DNA of 64,000 bases, from NCBI RefSeq assembly GCF_020400655.1, contig NZ_JAINRC010000025.1, forward strand, positions 1-64,000, in the 5' to 3' direction. The notes beneath the pieces are model-generated. The model was not told the origin of the DNA. It worked only from the letters and a program-made list of their open reading frames with translations, and made no database searches. The DNA comes from Streptomyces spinosus (GTDB taxonomy: Bacteria; Actinomycetota; Actinomycetes; Streptomycetales; Streptomycetaceae). Numbering within the stretch: the first letter of the stretch is position 1; each line of letters starts with the position of its first letter. This document shows positions 57,350-64,000 of this stretch, in pieces. The position numbers and the translations under genes are program-made.

Positions 57350-59101
57350 TCAGCCCTTCTTCAGCACCAGCTCGGTGTTCCGGTCGGCCGCCTTGCCCCC
57401 GAACGTCTTGCTGGCGCCGGGGGCGTTGAAGGACAGCTCGCGGTAGAGGGCGGCGAGGCCGGTCTGCGAGAGGTCCGCGAAGTCGGTGCGGTGCGGGGCC
57501 GCGGACTCGATGAGGGTGGTGAAGACGGAGAGCGTGCCGTCCTTGTTGTCGGCCAGCTCGATGACGCGGGCGAGCTGGGGGTGGTCGATGTGCGAGGCGG
57601 TGGAGATCTCCCAGAAGGAGCGGCCGCCGGAGGCCGCGTGCGGGGTGATGATGTTCTTGTGGACGTGGCCGTTCACCCAGGCGAGCACGTTGCGGTGCCG
57701 CGAGAGGAGGGCCACCAGTTCCTCGCCGGTGTGCCGGCGCTCGCCGGGGCGGGCCGGGTCGGGGCGGGTGTTGGTCATGGTCTTGCTGGTGTGGTGGCTG
57801 AAGACCACGGCGTAGGAGTCCTTGTTGTCCTTCAGGGTCCTGTCCAGCCAGTTGAGCTGGGCGGTGCCGAGGGAGCCCTCGAAGTGGCCGCCGGCGTCGT
57901 TGGTGTCGAGGCTGATCCCGATGACGTCGTCGGAGACGCGGAAGGAGTAGTACTGGGTCCCGGCGTCGAGGTTCGCGGAGGAGTAACCGTGCCCGACCGG
58001 GCCGACGCCCTGGTGGGCGGGGTCGAGGTGGGCCTTGAGGTAGTCGGCGGGTGTGTACGGCGCCCGCTTCTCGTCGGGGGTGACGGAGCGCATGGCGCGC
58101 GCGTGCGCCTTGAGGAAGTCCCGGTAGCCGGCGCCCCGCGGGTCCCGGGCGTTCTTGTTGGTGTCCCGGAACTTCCTCGCCTCGGCGGCGGTGACGGTCA
58201 TCAGCTTCCTGCCGCCGATGGCGGCCTCGGCCAGGTAGGGGTCGCCGTGGGAGCCGTAGACACCGAGCTGGAGCATGTCGTGGTTGCCGACGGTGGAGTA
58301 CCAGGGCAGCTTCAGGCCGGGGCTGCGCACCTCGCGGATCGCCGCGGCCAGGAACCCGTCCAGGTGCGGGAAGCCGAGCGCCTTGTCGTTGTCGCGGAGG
58401 GCGGAGCCGGGCTGCCAGTACAGCTTCAGGCCGCTGTTCTGCACGCCTTCGTAGTGCGCCGGGTCGCCGGAGTTCGGGGTGAAGCGGCCACCGCTCATCA
58501 CCTTCATGTACCACTCGAGCTCGCACAGGGCGTTGTTGTCGGTGTTGTCGCCGGTGGTCATGACGAAGTGGAGCGGGGCGCCGGTGACGGGCCCGCCGCG
58601 CAGCGCGTTGACCCGTTCGACGAAGGCGATGGCACCCTGCACGGTCAGCGCCTCCTGCGGGCGCCAGGCGTGCGGGTCCGCGGCGCGCACGAACTCGGCG
58701 CGCAGGGGGTGCTGCACATCCGTCAGGTGCATGTCAGTAAACTGCACGAACGCGGCGAGGGTTTGGCGGCGGCCCGCGCGGCCGGCCTTGGGGGCGGCCA
58801 GTTCGTCGCGTACGACCCGCTTCCAGCCGGGGCCGTCGCCGAGCCGGCGGTAGCCGGAGCTGTTCCGGGGGGCGGCGACGGAGGCGAGTGTCGTGCCCTT
58901 GGTGTAGGGGGCGAGCGGGGCGGCGGCGGAGGCCCGTCCGCCGTGGGCGACGGGCTCCTCGGCGGCGGCGACGGCCTCGCCGCCGGCCGGGCGCAGGGCG
59001 TAGCCGACGCCCGCGGAGAGCGAGACCGCTCCTGCGGCGGCGAGGACGGTGCGGCGGTTGACCCCCGCGGCGGAGGTGGCGACAGAGCGTATGCGCGACA
59101 T
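57350..59101 (-). CDS. Tat-exported TIGR03767 family metallophosphoesterase
   Basis: A 583-residue protein. Twin-arginine signal VNRRTVLAAAGAVSLSAGVG. Calcineurin-like phosphoesterase motifs: FVQFTDMHLTDVQ, MTTGDNTDN, YSTVGNHDMLQLG, VVFSHHTSKTM and WVNGHVHKN. TIGR03767 proteins are actinobacterial and of unproven substrate. ATG 59101 (MSRIRSVATS) is chosen; upstream codons are Arg/Pro-rich shadow. Confidence 0.92.
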   Translation of the reverse strand: MSRIRSVATSAAGVNRRTVLAAAGAVSLSAGVGYALRPAGGEAVAAAEEPVAHGGRASAAAPLAPYTKGTTLASVAAPRNSSGYRRLGDGPGWKRVVRDELAAPKAGRAGRRQTLAAFVQFTDMHLTDVQHPLRAEFVRAADPHAWRPQEALTVQGAIAFVERVNALRGGPVTGAPLHFVMTTGDNTDNNALCELEWYMKVMSGGRFTPNSGDPAHYEGVQNSGLKLYWQPGSALRDNDKALGFPHLDGFLAAAIREVRSPGLKLPWYSTVGNHDMLQLGVYGSHGDPYLAEAAIGGRKLMTVTAAEARKFRDTNKNARDPRGAGYRDFLKAHARAMRSVTPDEKRAPYTPADYLKAHLDPAHQGVGPVGHGYSSANLDAGTQYYSFRVSDDVIGISLDTNDAGGHFEGSLGTAQLNWLDRTLKDNKDSYAVVFSHHTSKTMTNTRPDPARPGERRHTGEELVALLSRHRNVLAWVNGHVHKNIITPHAASGGRSFWEISTASHIDHPQLARVIELADNKDGTLSVFTTLIESAAPHRTDFADLSQTGLAALYRELSFNAPGASKTFGGKAADRNTELVLKKG

Positions 59102-59300
59102 GCGCGGTCTCCCCGGGTGCGAACGCGTCGGCAGTGGTCGCGGGCCGTCACGGACGCGAACGCCCCGCTCACCGTGGATCGTTGGCACCGGGGATGACCT
59201 GCGCGTGAACGCGGCGGCAACGCGCGGCGCCAATCACCGTACGTGGATCACGGGTTACCGGGCGCGGTCACGGAGCGGATCGCCGGTGGACCGGGACCGG

Positions 59301-59783
59301 TCACTCCTCGTTCAACTGCCGGGGTAGGGCCACGTCCTCCAGGTGTCCGTGCGGCGGCTGCTCACGCCACAGCCGCAGCGCGGTGTCGACCAGCCGCACC
59401 CGGGTCAGCCCGGGTACGGCGTCGAGGTCCTGCCAGGCGGCGAAGTCGGTGGAACCGCCCACCTCGTGGCGGAGTTCACCGCCGACGACCTCACCCGTGT
59501 AGAGGATCCGCACCCCGTGGTGGTCGGTGCGGCGGCGCGGGAACCCGCCGGGGAGGACGCGGCGGGCGGAATCGACGCCGAGGAGACCGGTCACCTCGAT
59601 GCGGTAGCCGGTCTCCTCGCCGACCTCGCGGCGGACGGTGTCGTAAGGGTCCTCGCCGTGCTCCATGCCGCCGCCGGGCAGTACCCACTCGGGCGTGCCG
59701 TCCGGCGCCGGCGAACGGGCGAGCAGGAGCTGTCCGTCGCGGACGCACACGGCGTAGGCCGCCACCCTCAGTTTCCGTCGCAT
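59301..59783 (-). CDS. NUDIX hydrolase
   Basis: A 160-residue protein. Nudix box GGGMEHGEDPYDTVRREVGE then ETGY, matching GX5EX7REUXEEXGU. RVAAYAVCVRDGQLLLARSP and EWVLPGGG are typical. It hydrolyses nucleoside diphosphate-linked substrates, specificity unknown. It lies 9 bases after the PPOX gene in a run of three minus-strand genes with the VOC protein. Confidence 0.95.
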   Translation of the reverse strand: MRRKLRVAAYAVCVRDGQLLLARSPAPDGTPEWVLPGGGMEHGEDPYDTVRREVGEETGYRIEVTGLLGVDSARRVLPGGFPRRRTDHHGVRILYTGEVVGGELRHEVGGSTDFAAWQDLDAVPGLTRVRLVDTALRLWREQPPHGHLEDVALPRQLNEE

Positions 59784-59792
59784 GGACGGACG

Positions 59793-60686
59793 TTAGCGCG
59801 CGGTGTCCGGGTTGGCGGGCGAATACTCCGGCGCGGACCAGCGCAGGGGCAGGGCGGCCGGGGTGCACACGGCCTCGGTGAGCGTGAAGCGGACGGTACG
59901 GGCGCCGTCCGGGGCGAACTCGGTGCGGGCCTCGCCGGTGAGCTGGAGGGTGGTGCCCGTCTCCCAGTCCAGGAAGAGCAGACCGGCGCGGGGGTCGGTG
60001 CGCAGGTTGCCCAGGCTGAGGAACATGGCGTTGCCGGGGTAGTCGGGCCAGGTCAGCTCGCGCGGGGACGTGACCTCGACGAAGCCGGGGTTGCCGCCGC
60101 GGTGGCTGGCGTCGGCGCCGGCCCCGTGCACGGTGGCGAGGAAGAAGGTGTCGGCGGACCGGATGAAGCCGGCCTCCCCGTCGCCGAGTTCGGTCAGGTG
60201 GCGGGGGGTGCCGGGGGTGCGGTCGACCGTTTCGTACGACTCCCTTCGCTGGATGTGCCTGGGGCAGTTGGAGAAGACCTGGTCCGCCTCCACGGTGAAT
60301 CCGGTCGCCGTGGAGTGAAGGCGGCCGTTCAGGCGCATCCGGCGGCGGGTTCTCGGGTCCAGGGCGATGGTGCCGACGCGCGGTGGGCCGTCGTCCGGCT
60401 GCGGGTCCGTCGTGGTGCTCCGCACCCACCCGGCGGTGTCCGCGTCGACGGCTATCCGCCTCGGGCCCGTCGCCCGTACGAAACCCGGCGCTCCCGTGAG
60501 TGCCGAGGCCCACACCCGTCCCGTCCCCGGGTCCGCCGCGCCCACGACCAGCAGGGGCTGCTGCTCCAGGAAGGCCGCCGCGACCGGCTTGATGTCCTGG
60601 CCGAGGGAGCGGCCGACGTGGTCGGCCCGGTCGCGGACGCCGGTCTGGTCCTGCAGGGCCCTGGAGCCCGCGTGAAACACGCCCAT
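59793..60686 (-). CDS. Pyridoxamine 5'-phosphate oxidase (FMN-binding split-barrel) family protein
   Basis: A 297-residue protein with VGAADPGTGRVWASALTGAP near the N-terminus and, in the second half, FFLATVHGAGADASHRGGNP, GFVEVTSPRELTWPDYPGNA and LGNLRTDPRAGLLFLDWETG, the PPOX-fold pattern. It is probably an FMN- or F420-dependent oxidoreductase of unknown substrate. The start ATG lies 2 bases after the VOC stop, hence an operon. Confidence 0.88.
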   Translation of the reverse strand: MGVFHAGSRALQDQTGVRDRADHVGRSLGQDIKPVAAAFLEQQPLLVVGAADPGTGRVWASALTGAPGFVRATGPRRIAVDADTAGWVRSTTTDPQPDDGPPRVGTIALDPRTRRRMRLNGRLHSTATGFTVEADQVFSNCPRHIQRRESYETVDRTPGTPRHLTELGDGEAGFIRSADTFFLATVHGAGADASHRGGNPGFVEVTSPRELTWPDYPGNAMFLSLGNLRTDPRAGLLFLDWETGTTLQLTGEARTEFAPDGARTVRFTLTEAVCTPAALPLRWSAPEYSPANPDTAR

Positions 60687-60688
60687 GT

Positions 60689-61135
60689 CTAGAAGAAACC
60701 GCAGGTCGAGGCGGAGGCGTGCGGGGCGGGGGCCTCTTCGGCGCCGTGCGGGACGGAGATCTCCAGGCGGGTGCCGTCCGGGTCGTGGAAGAAGATCCCG
60801 CCGGAGGACGCGCCTTCCCGGTGGGCGACCACGCCGTCGTGGGCGAACTCCACCCCGGCGGCCCTGAGCGCCGTCTCGTACTCCCGGACCCGGTCCATGG
60901 TCTCGGCGGTGAAGGCCAGGTGGTGCAGTCCGGCCCGGCCGCGGTCGTACGACCCCCGCGCCTGCTGCCAGAGGGTGAGGAGGAGCTGGTCGCCGCCGTC
61001 GCCGAGGAACGCGTAGCGCCGGTCGTCCTCCTTGCCCTCGGCCAGCACGGTGAGGCCGAGGACGTCCCGGTAGAAGGCGAGCGAGCGGTCGAGGTCGGTG
61101 ACGTTCAGGCCGGTGTGGCCGGTGCTCAAGCTCAT
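60689..61135 (-). CDS. VOC family (glyoxalase/bleomycin-resistance-like) protein
   Basis: A 148-residue protein with two beta-alpha-beta halves: TGHTGLNVTDLDRSLAFYRD (His ligand) and GLHHLAFTAETMDRVREYE, ending FFHDPDGTRLEISVPHG (Glu ligand). Metal-dependent enzyme or binding protein, substrate unknown. It is divergent from the CGNR regulator at 61259 and heads the VOC-PPOX-NUDIX unit. Confidence 0.93.
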   Translation of the reverse strand: MSLSTGHTGLNVTDLDRSLAFYRDVLGLTVLAEGKEDDRRYAFLGDGGDQLLLTLWQQARGSYDRGRAGLHHLAFTAETMDRVREYETALRAAGVEFAHDGVVAHREGASSGGIFFHDPDGTRLEISVPHGAEEAPAPHASASTCGFF

Positions 61136-61169
61136 GACTCTTCCCTTCGGCGTGCCCTCACGGGCATCT

Positions 61170-61213
61170 CTAACCTTCGTTCATCACGTTAGGAGGTTAG
61201 ACTCGGCCGAGTC
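61170..61213. promoter_or_regulatory. Palindromic sites between the VOC and CGNR genes
   Basis: A perfect 14-bp palindrome GACTCGGCCGAGTC (61200-61213) is overlapped at its left edge by an inverted pair CTAACCT (61170-61176) / AGGTTAG (61194-61200). They lie in the 123-base divergent gap and are likely operators, plausibly for the adjacent CGNR protein. Confidence 0.5.
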
Positions 61214-61258
61214 AACCGCTCACGTACGCTTGACCGGTTAGCCGAGGAGGAGTGCCCG

Positions 61259-61801
61259 ATGCCCAGCGCCCGCGACCCCCGCCCGCTCACCGGAGAGCCG
61301 CTCGCGCTCGACCTGCTCAACACCCGGTGGAACAGCGACGGCGTCATCCAGGACCTGCTCGCCGACACCGGGGGTCTCGCGGTCTGGCTCGCGGGCAACG
61401 GGCTGGCCGGAACCCACCCGGCCGACGCGGCCGTGCTGCGCCATCTGCGCACGGCACGCGAGGCGGTCAAGGCGGCCGTGGACGGGTCACCGCGGCGGGC
61501 GGCTCCGCTCGTGGACGCCGTACTGGAGCACGGCCGCATCCGGGCCCGGCTCACCGCCGCCGGTCCGGCCGAGGAGCCCGAGTTCGCGGACCCCGCCTGG
61601 GGCCCGGCCTGGCTGGCCGCCCGGAACTACCTGGACCTGCTCACCCGCGCCCCCGAGCGGATCCGCACCTGCGCCGGCGGCGGCTGCGTCCTGTACTTCT
61701 TCGACACGTCCCGCAACGGCACCCGCCGCTGGTGCTCGATGGCCGCGTGCGGAAACCGGGCCAAGGCCTCCCGGCATTACGCCCGTTCGAAGGAGGGTTG
61801 A
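61259..61801 (+). CDS. CGNR zinc finger (DUF1470/ABATE) regulator
   Basis: A 180-residue protein. N-terminal ABATE-type domain (GEPLALDLLNTRW, LADTGGLAVWLAG), then a C-terminal zinc finger CAGGGCVLYFFDTSRNGTRR followed by WCSMAACGNRAKASRHYAR. The CGNR finger binds DNA; such proteins often control a neighbouring VOC enzyme. ATG 61259 follows GAGGAGGAG. It is divergent from the VOC gene. Confidence 0.93.
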   Translation: MPSARDPRPLTGEPLALDLLNTRWNSDGVIQDLLADTGGLAVWLAGNGLAGTHPADAAVLRHLRTAREAVKAAVDGSPRRAAPLVDAVLEHGRIRARLTAAGPAEEPEFADPAWGPAWLAARNYLDLLTRAPERIRTCAGGGCVLYFFDTSRNGTRRWCSMAACGNRAKASRHYARSKEG

Positions 61802-61835
61802 GCGAAATCCGGACGATACCGGCCGACTTCGCTCA
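61799..61835 (+). terminator. CGNR gene terminator
   Basis: Stem TGAGCGAA / TTCGCTCA enclosing a second CCGG / CCGG pair, directly at the CGNR stop codon. Confidence 0.6.
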
Positions 61836-61954
61836 TATCCCATCGCGGGTTTTCCCCATACCTTGATTTCGATTCGGTCAACGGACCCCAAAATCCGAAG
61901 CCTTCGGTCAGGCTGAGCGCTCCGTCCGCTCGTTCCTTGACCTGAGGGATGCCG

Positions 61955-64000
61955 ATGACCCACACGCCCGAGCGTGATCCGATACCCGGTCCGAGACGCC
62001 TGGCCCGCATAGCCGTGGCCGTGGGCGTCGTGGCCGCCCTGTCCGCGGCGGGGCCCGTACCCCTGGCCCTCGCCGCGGACCCGGCCCCCGCCCCGGCCGC
62101 CGACCCCGCCGTGAAGGTGGCCCACGACAAGCTCGGCTCCGACGACGCCGCCCTGCTCGCCGAGGCCAAGGCCGACGGCGACAAGAACGTCACGATGATG
62201 ATCGCGACCGCGCCCGGGAAGACGGAGCAGGTCGCCGGGCAGCTGGACGCGGTCGAGGGCGGCCTGGTGGGCCGTACCGACGACAAGCTCGGTTACGTCC
62301 GCGCCACCGTCCCGACGGGCCGGGCGGACTCGGCCATCGCCGCCGCCGCGAAGCTCTCCTCCGTCCAGGCGATCGACCTCAAGCAGGAGATCCCGCTGGA
62401 CGACCCGGCGCCGGACGGCGCGAAGTCGCCGGCGGGCAAGGGCACGTACCCCGCGCCGGGGAAGAAGACCCCCGCCGCGAACCCGTACAACCCGTCCTTC
62501 GAGACCGGTGCCGTCGACTTCGTCGAGGACCACCCGAAGGCGGACGGCCGCGGCATCACCATCGGCATCCTGGACTCCGGCGTCGACCTCGGCCACCCGG
62601 CCCTGCAGAAGACCACCACCGGCGAGCGGAAGATCGTCGACTGGGTGACGGCGACCGACCCGGTCGTCGACGGCGACGGCACCTGGCGGCGGATGACCAC
62701 CGGTGTCTCCGGCCCCTCCTTCTCCGTCAGCACCGCCTCGCAGGGCACCGAGACCTTCAAGGCGCCCGCGGGCTCGTACAAGTTCAACTACATGTACGAG
62801 TCCGCCACCGCGGGAGGCGACGAGAAGGGCGACCTCAACCGGGACGGTGACACCACCGACGCCTGGGGCGTGCTCTACGACCCGGCCACCGGCACGGTCC
62901 GCGTCGACACCGACGACAACCTGGACTTCACCGACGACGCGGTGATGAAGCCGTACAAGGACGGCTACCAGGTCGGGTACTTCGGCACCGACGACCCCGC
63001 GACGGACGTCGTGGAGCGCGTGCCCTTCGTGGTCGAGACCCGCAAGGACGTCGTCTACAACTCCTCCGGCGCCAAGGCCGACTACGTCAACATCGGCGTC
63101 ATCGAGTCCGAGCACGGCACCCACGTCGCCGGCATCACCGCCGCCAACGGCCTGTTCGGCGGGAAGATGAACGGCGCGGCCCCCGGCGCCAGGCTGGTCT
63201 CCTCGCGGGCCTGCACCTGGACCGGCGGCTGCACCAACGTCGCCCTCACCGAGGGCATGATCGACCTCGTCACCAAGCGCGGGGTCGACATCGTCAACAT
63301 GTCGATCGGCGGCCTGCCCGCGCTGAACGACGGCAACAACGCGCGCGCCGAGCTGTACACCCGGCTCATCGACACCTACGGCGTCCAGCTGGTGATCTCC
63401 GCCGGCAACTCCGGCCCCGGCGCGAACACCATCGGCGACCCGGGTCTCGCCGACAAGGTGATCTCCGTCGGCGCGACCATCTCCAAGGAGACCTGGGCCG
63501 CCAACTACGGCTCGGCGGTCGAGACGAAGTACGCGATGATGCCCTTCTCCTCGCGCGGCCCGCGTGAGGACGGCGGCTTCACACCGACCCTCAGCGCGCC
63601 CGGCGCCGCGATCAACACCACCCAGACCTGGCTGCCGGGCTCCCCGGTCGCCGAGGCGGGCTACGCGCTGCCGGCCGGCTACTCGATGCTCCAGGGCACC
63701 TCGATGGCCTCCCCGCAGGCCGCCGGCGCCTCCGCGCTGCTGCTGAGCGCCGCGAAGCAGAAGGGCATCGGCCTCACGCCCGCCGCGCTGCGCACGGCGC
63801 TGACCTCGACCGCCCACCACATCAAGGGCGTGCAGGCGTACGAGGAGGGCGCGGGCCTCATCGACGTCGTGGACGCGTGGGACGCCATCAGGCACGGCGC
63901 CACCGCCCACGAGTACACCGTCAAGGCCCCGGTCGACACCGCGATCGACTACGCCCTGAAGACCCCGGGCTTCGGCACCGGCCTGTACGACCGCGAGGGC
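61955..64000 (+). CDS. Secreted S8 (subtilisin-like) serine protease, 5' part; TPPII-like layout
   Basis: 682 codons are visible and the frame is open at the right edge. Signal peptide ends near ALAADPAPA (residue 40). An inhibitor-like propeptide follows (VTMMIATAPGKTEQVAG), then the catalytic domain: D207 (GILDSGVDLGH), H387 (SEHGTHVAG), oxyanion N485 (SAGNSGPGA) and S583 (GTSMASPQ). The Asp-His distance is 180 residues instead of about 35; the insert contains a DxDxDG-like calcium loop (DLNRDGDTTDAWG). This large insertion is the layout of tripeptidyl-peptidase II-like S8 enzymes. ATG 61955 is preferred to ATG 61949 because GAGGGA fits its spacing. Confidence 0.95.
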   Translation, partial: MTHTPERDPIPGPRRLARIAVAVGVVAALSAAGPVPLALAADPAPAPAADPAVKVAHDKLGSDDAALLAEAKADGDKNVTMMIATAPGKTEQVAGQLDAVEGGLVGRTDDKLGYVRATVPTGRADSAIAAAAKLSSVQAIDLKQEIPLDDPAPDGAKSPAGKGTYPAPGKKTPAANPYNPSFETGAVDFVEDHPKADGRGITIGILDSGVDLGHPALQKTTTGERKIVDWVTATDPVVDGDGTWRRMTTGVSGPSFSVSTASQGTETFKAPAGSYKFNYMYESATAGGDEKGDLNRDGDTTDAWGVLYDPATGTVRVDTDDNLDFTDDAVMKPYKDGYQVGYFGTDDPATDVVERVPFVVETRKDVVYNSSGAKADYVNIGVIESEHGTHVAGITAANGLFGGKMNGAAPGARLVSSRACTWTGGCTNVALTEGMIDLVTKRGVDIVNMSIGGLPALNDGNNARAELYTRLIDTYGVQLVISAGNSGPGANTIGDPGLADKVISVGATISKETWAANYGSAVETKYAMMPFSSRGPREDGGFTPTLSAPGAAINTTQTWLPGSPVAEAGYALPAGYSMLQGTSMASPQAAGASALLLSAAKQKGIGLTPAALRTALTSTAHHIKGVQAYEEGAGLIDVVDAWDAIRHGATAHEYTVKAPVDTAIDYALKTPGFGTGLYDREG

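Noticed and set aside
1..64000. CRISPR arrays, rRNA genes, insertion sequences with inverted repeats, biosynthetic gene clusters
   Set aside because: No regularly spaced repeats, rRNA, transposase ORFs or PKS/NRPS/terpene core genes were seen.

Overview
This is a chromosomal window from a high-GC actinobacterium, almost certainly a Streptomyces. Three things point there: very high GC with strong third-position bias; frequent GTG starts; and the gene order rne - radical SAM pair - rodA/pbp2/mreDCB - ndk - folC - valS - clpX - clpP2 - clpP1 - tig, followed by an Fe-SOD and PepN, which is the order I know from S. coelicolor and relatives. All calls come from reading the sequence; no database search was run.

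Left part (1-11,200): the 5' half of an RNase E/G gene, whose N-terminus carries basic repeats, is followed by a TIGR03936 radical-SAM-associated gene. Its partner, a TIGR03960 radical SAM enzyme, lies at 9,181-11,157, so the pair is separated by about 7.2 kb of accessory DNA. That interval holds a repetitive hydrophobic protein, a damaged ATPase/TetR junction, a small secreted peptide and an integrated element. The element is flanked by 85-bp direct repeats (4,612-4,696 and 9,181-9,265), each encoding the last 27 codons and stop of the radical SAM gene. It carries a large serine recombinase, a coiled-coil/Mrr-nuclease/TerD fusion (a candidate defence protein) and a 62-codon ORF starting one base after the host stop codon.

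Middle part (11,180-30,750): housekeeping genes, mostly on the minus strand. These are a CYTH-CHAD protein; the cell-wall elongation cluster mreB-mreC-mreD-pbp2-rodA; ndk, a DUF4233 membrane protein, folC and valS; a proline-rich membrane-anchored lipoprotein-like protein on the plus strand; clpX; clpP2-clpP1 with a ClgR-type site upstream; trigger factor; and tRNA-Pro(TGG) and tRNA-Gly(TCC).

Right part (31,000-64,000): mixed-strand metabolic and accessory genes. These include an acyltransferase, an HD protein, a PP2C phosphatase, an Eis-like acetyltransferase, an Fpg/Nei glycosylase, rpiB, two paralogous amino-acid permeases and bioY. A sulfur-scavenging cluster (cysteine-type leader peptide, ROK regulator, ABC transporter, flavin monooxygenase, TauD-type dioxygenase) spans 40,464-46,864. 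After it come sodF with a Nur operator, a DsbA-like oxidoreductase, pepN, an AbiEi/Vsr-like protein, a GDSL lipase, a glycosyltransferase, an R61-type serine hydrolase lacking its serine, a Tat-exported phosphoesterase, NUDIX, PPOX and VOC proteins, a CGNR regulator, and the 5' part of a large S8 protease that runs off the right edge.

Features most worth a second look: the integrated element and its cargo, the cysteine leader peptide with hairpin-masked ribosome binding sites, the repeat membrane protein, and the degenerate catalytic motifs in two secreted hydrolases.
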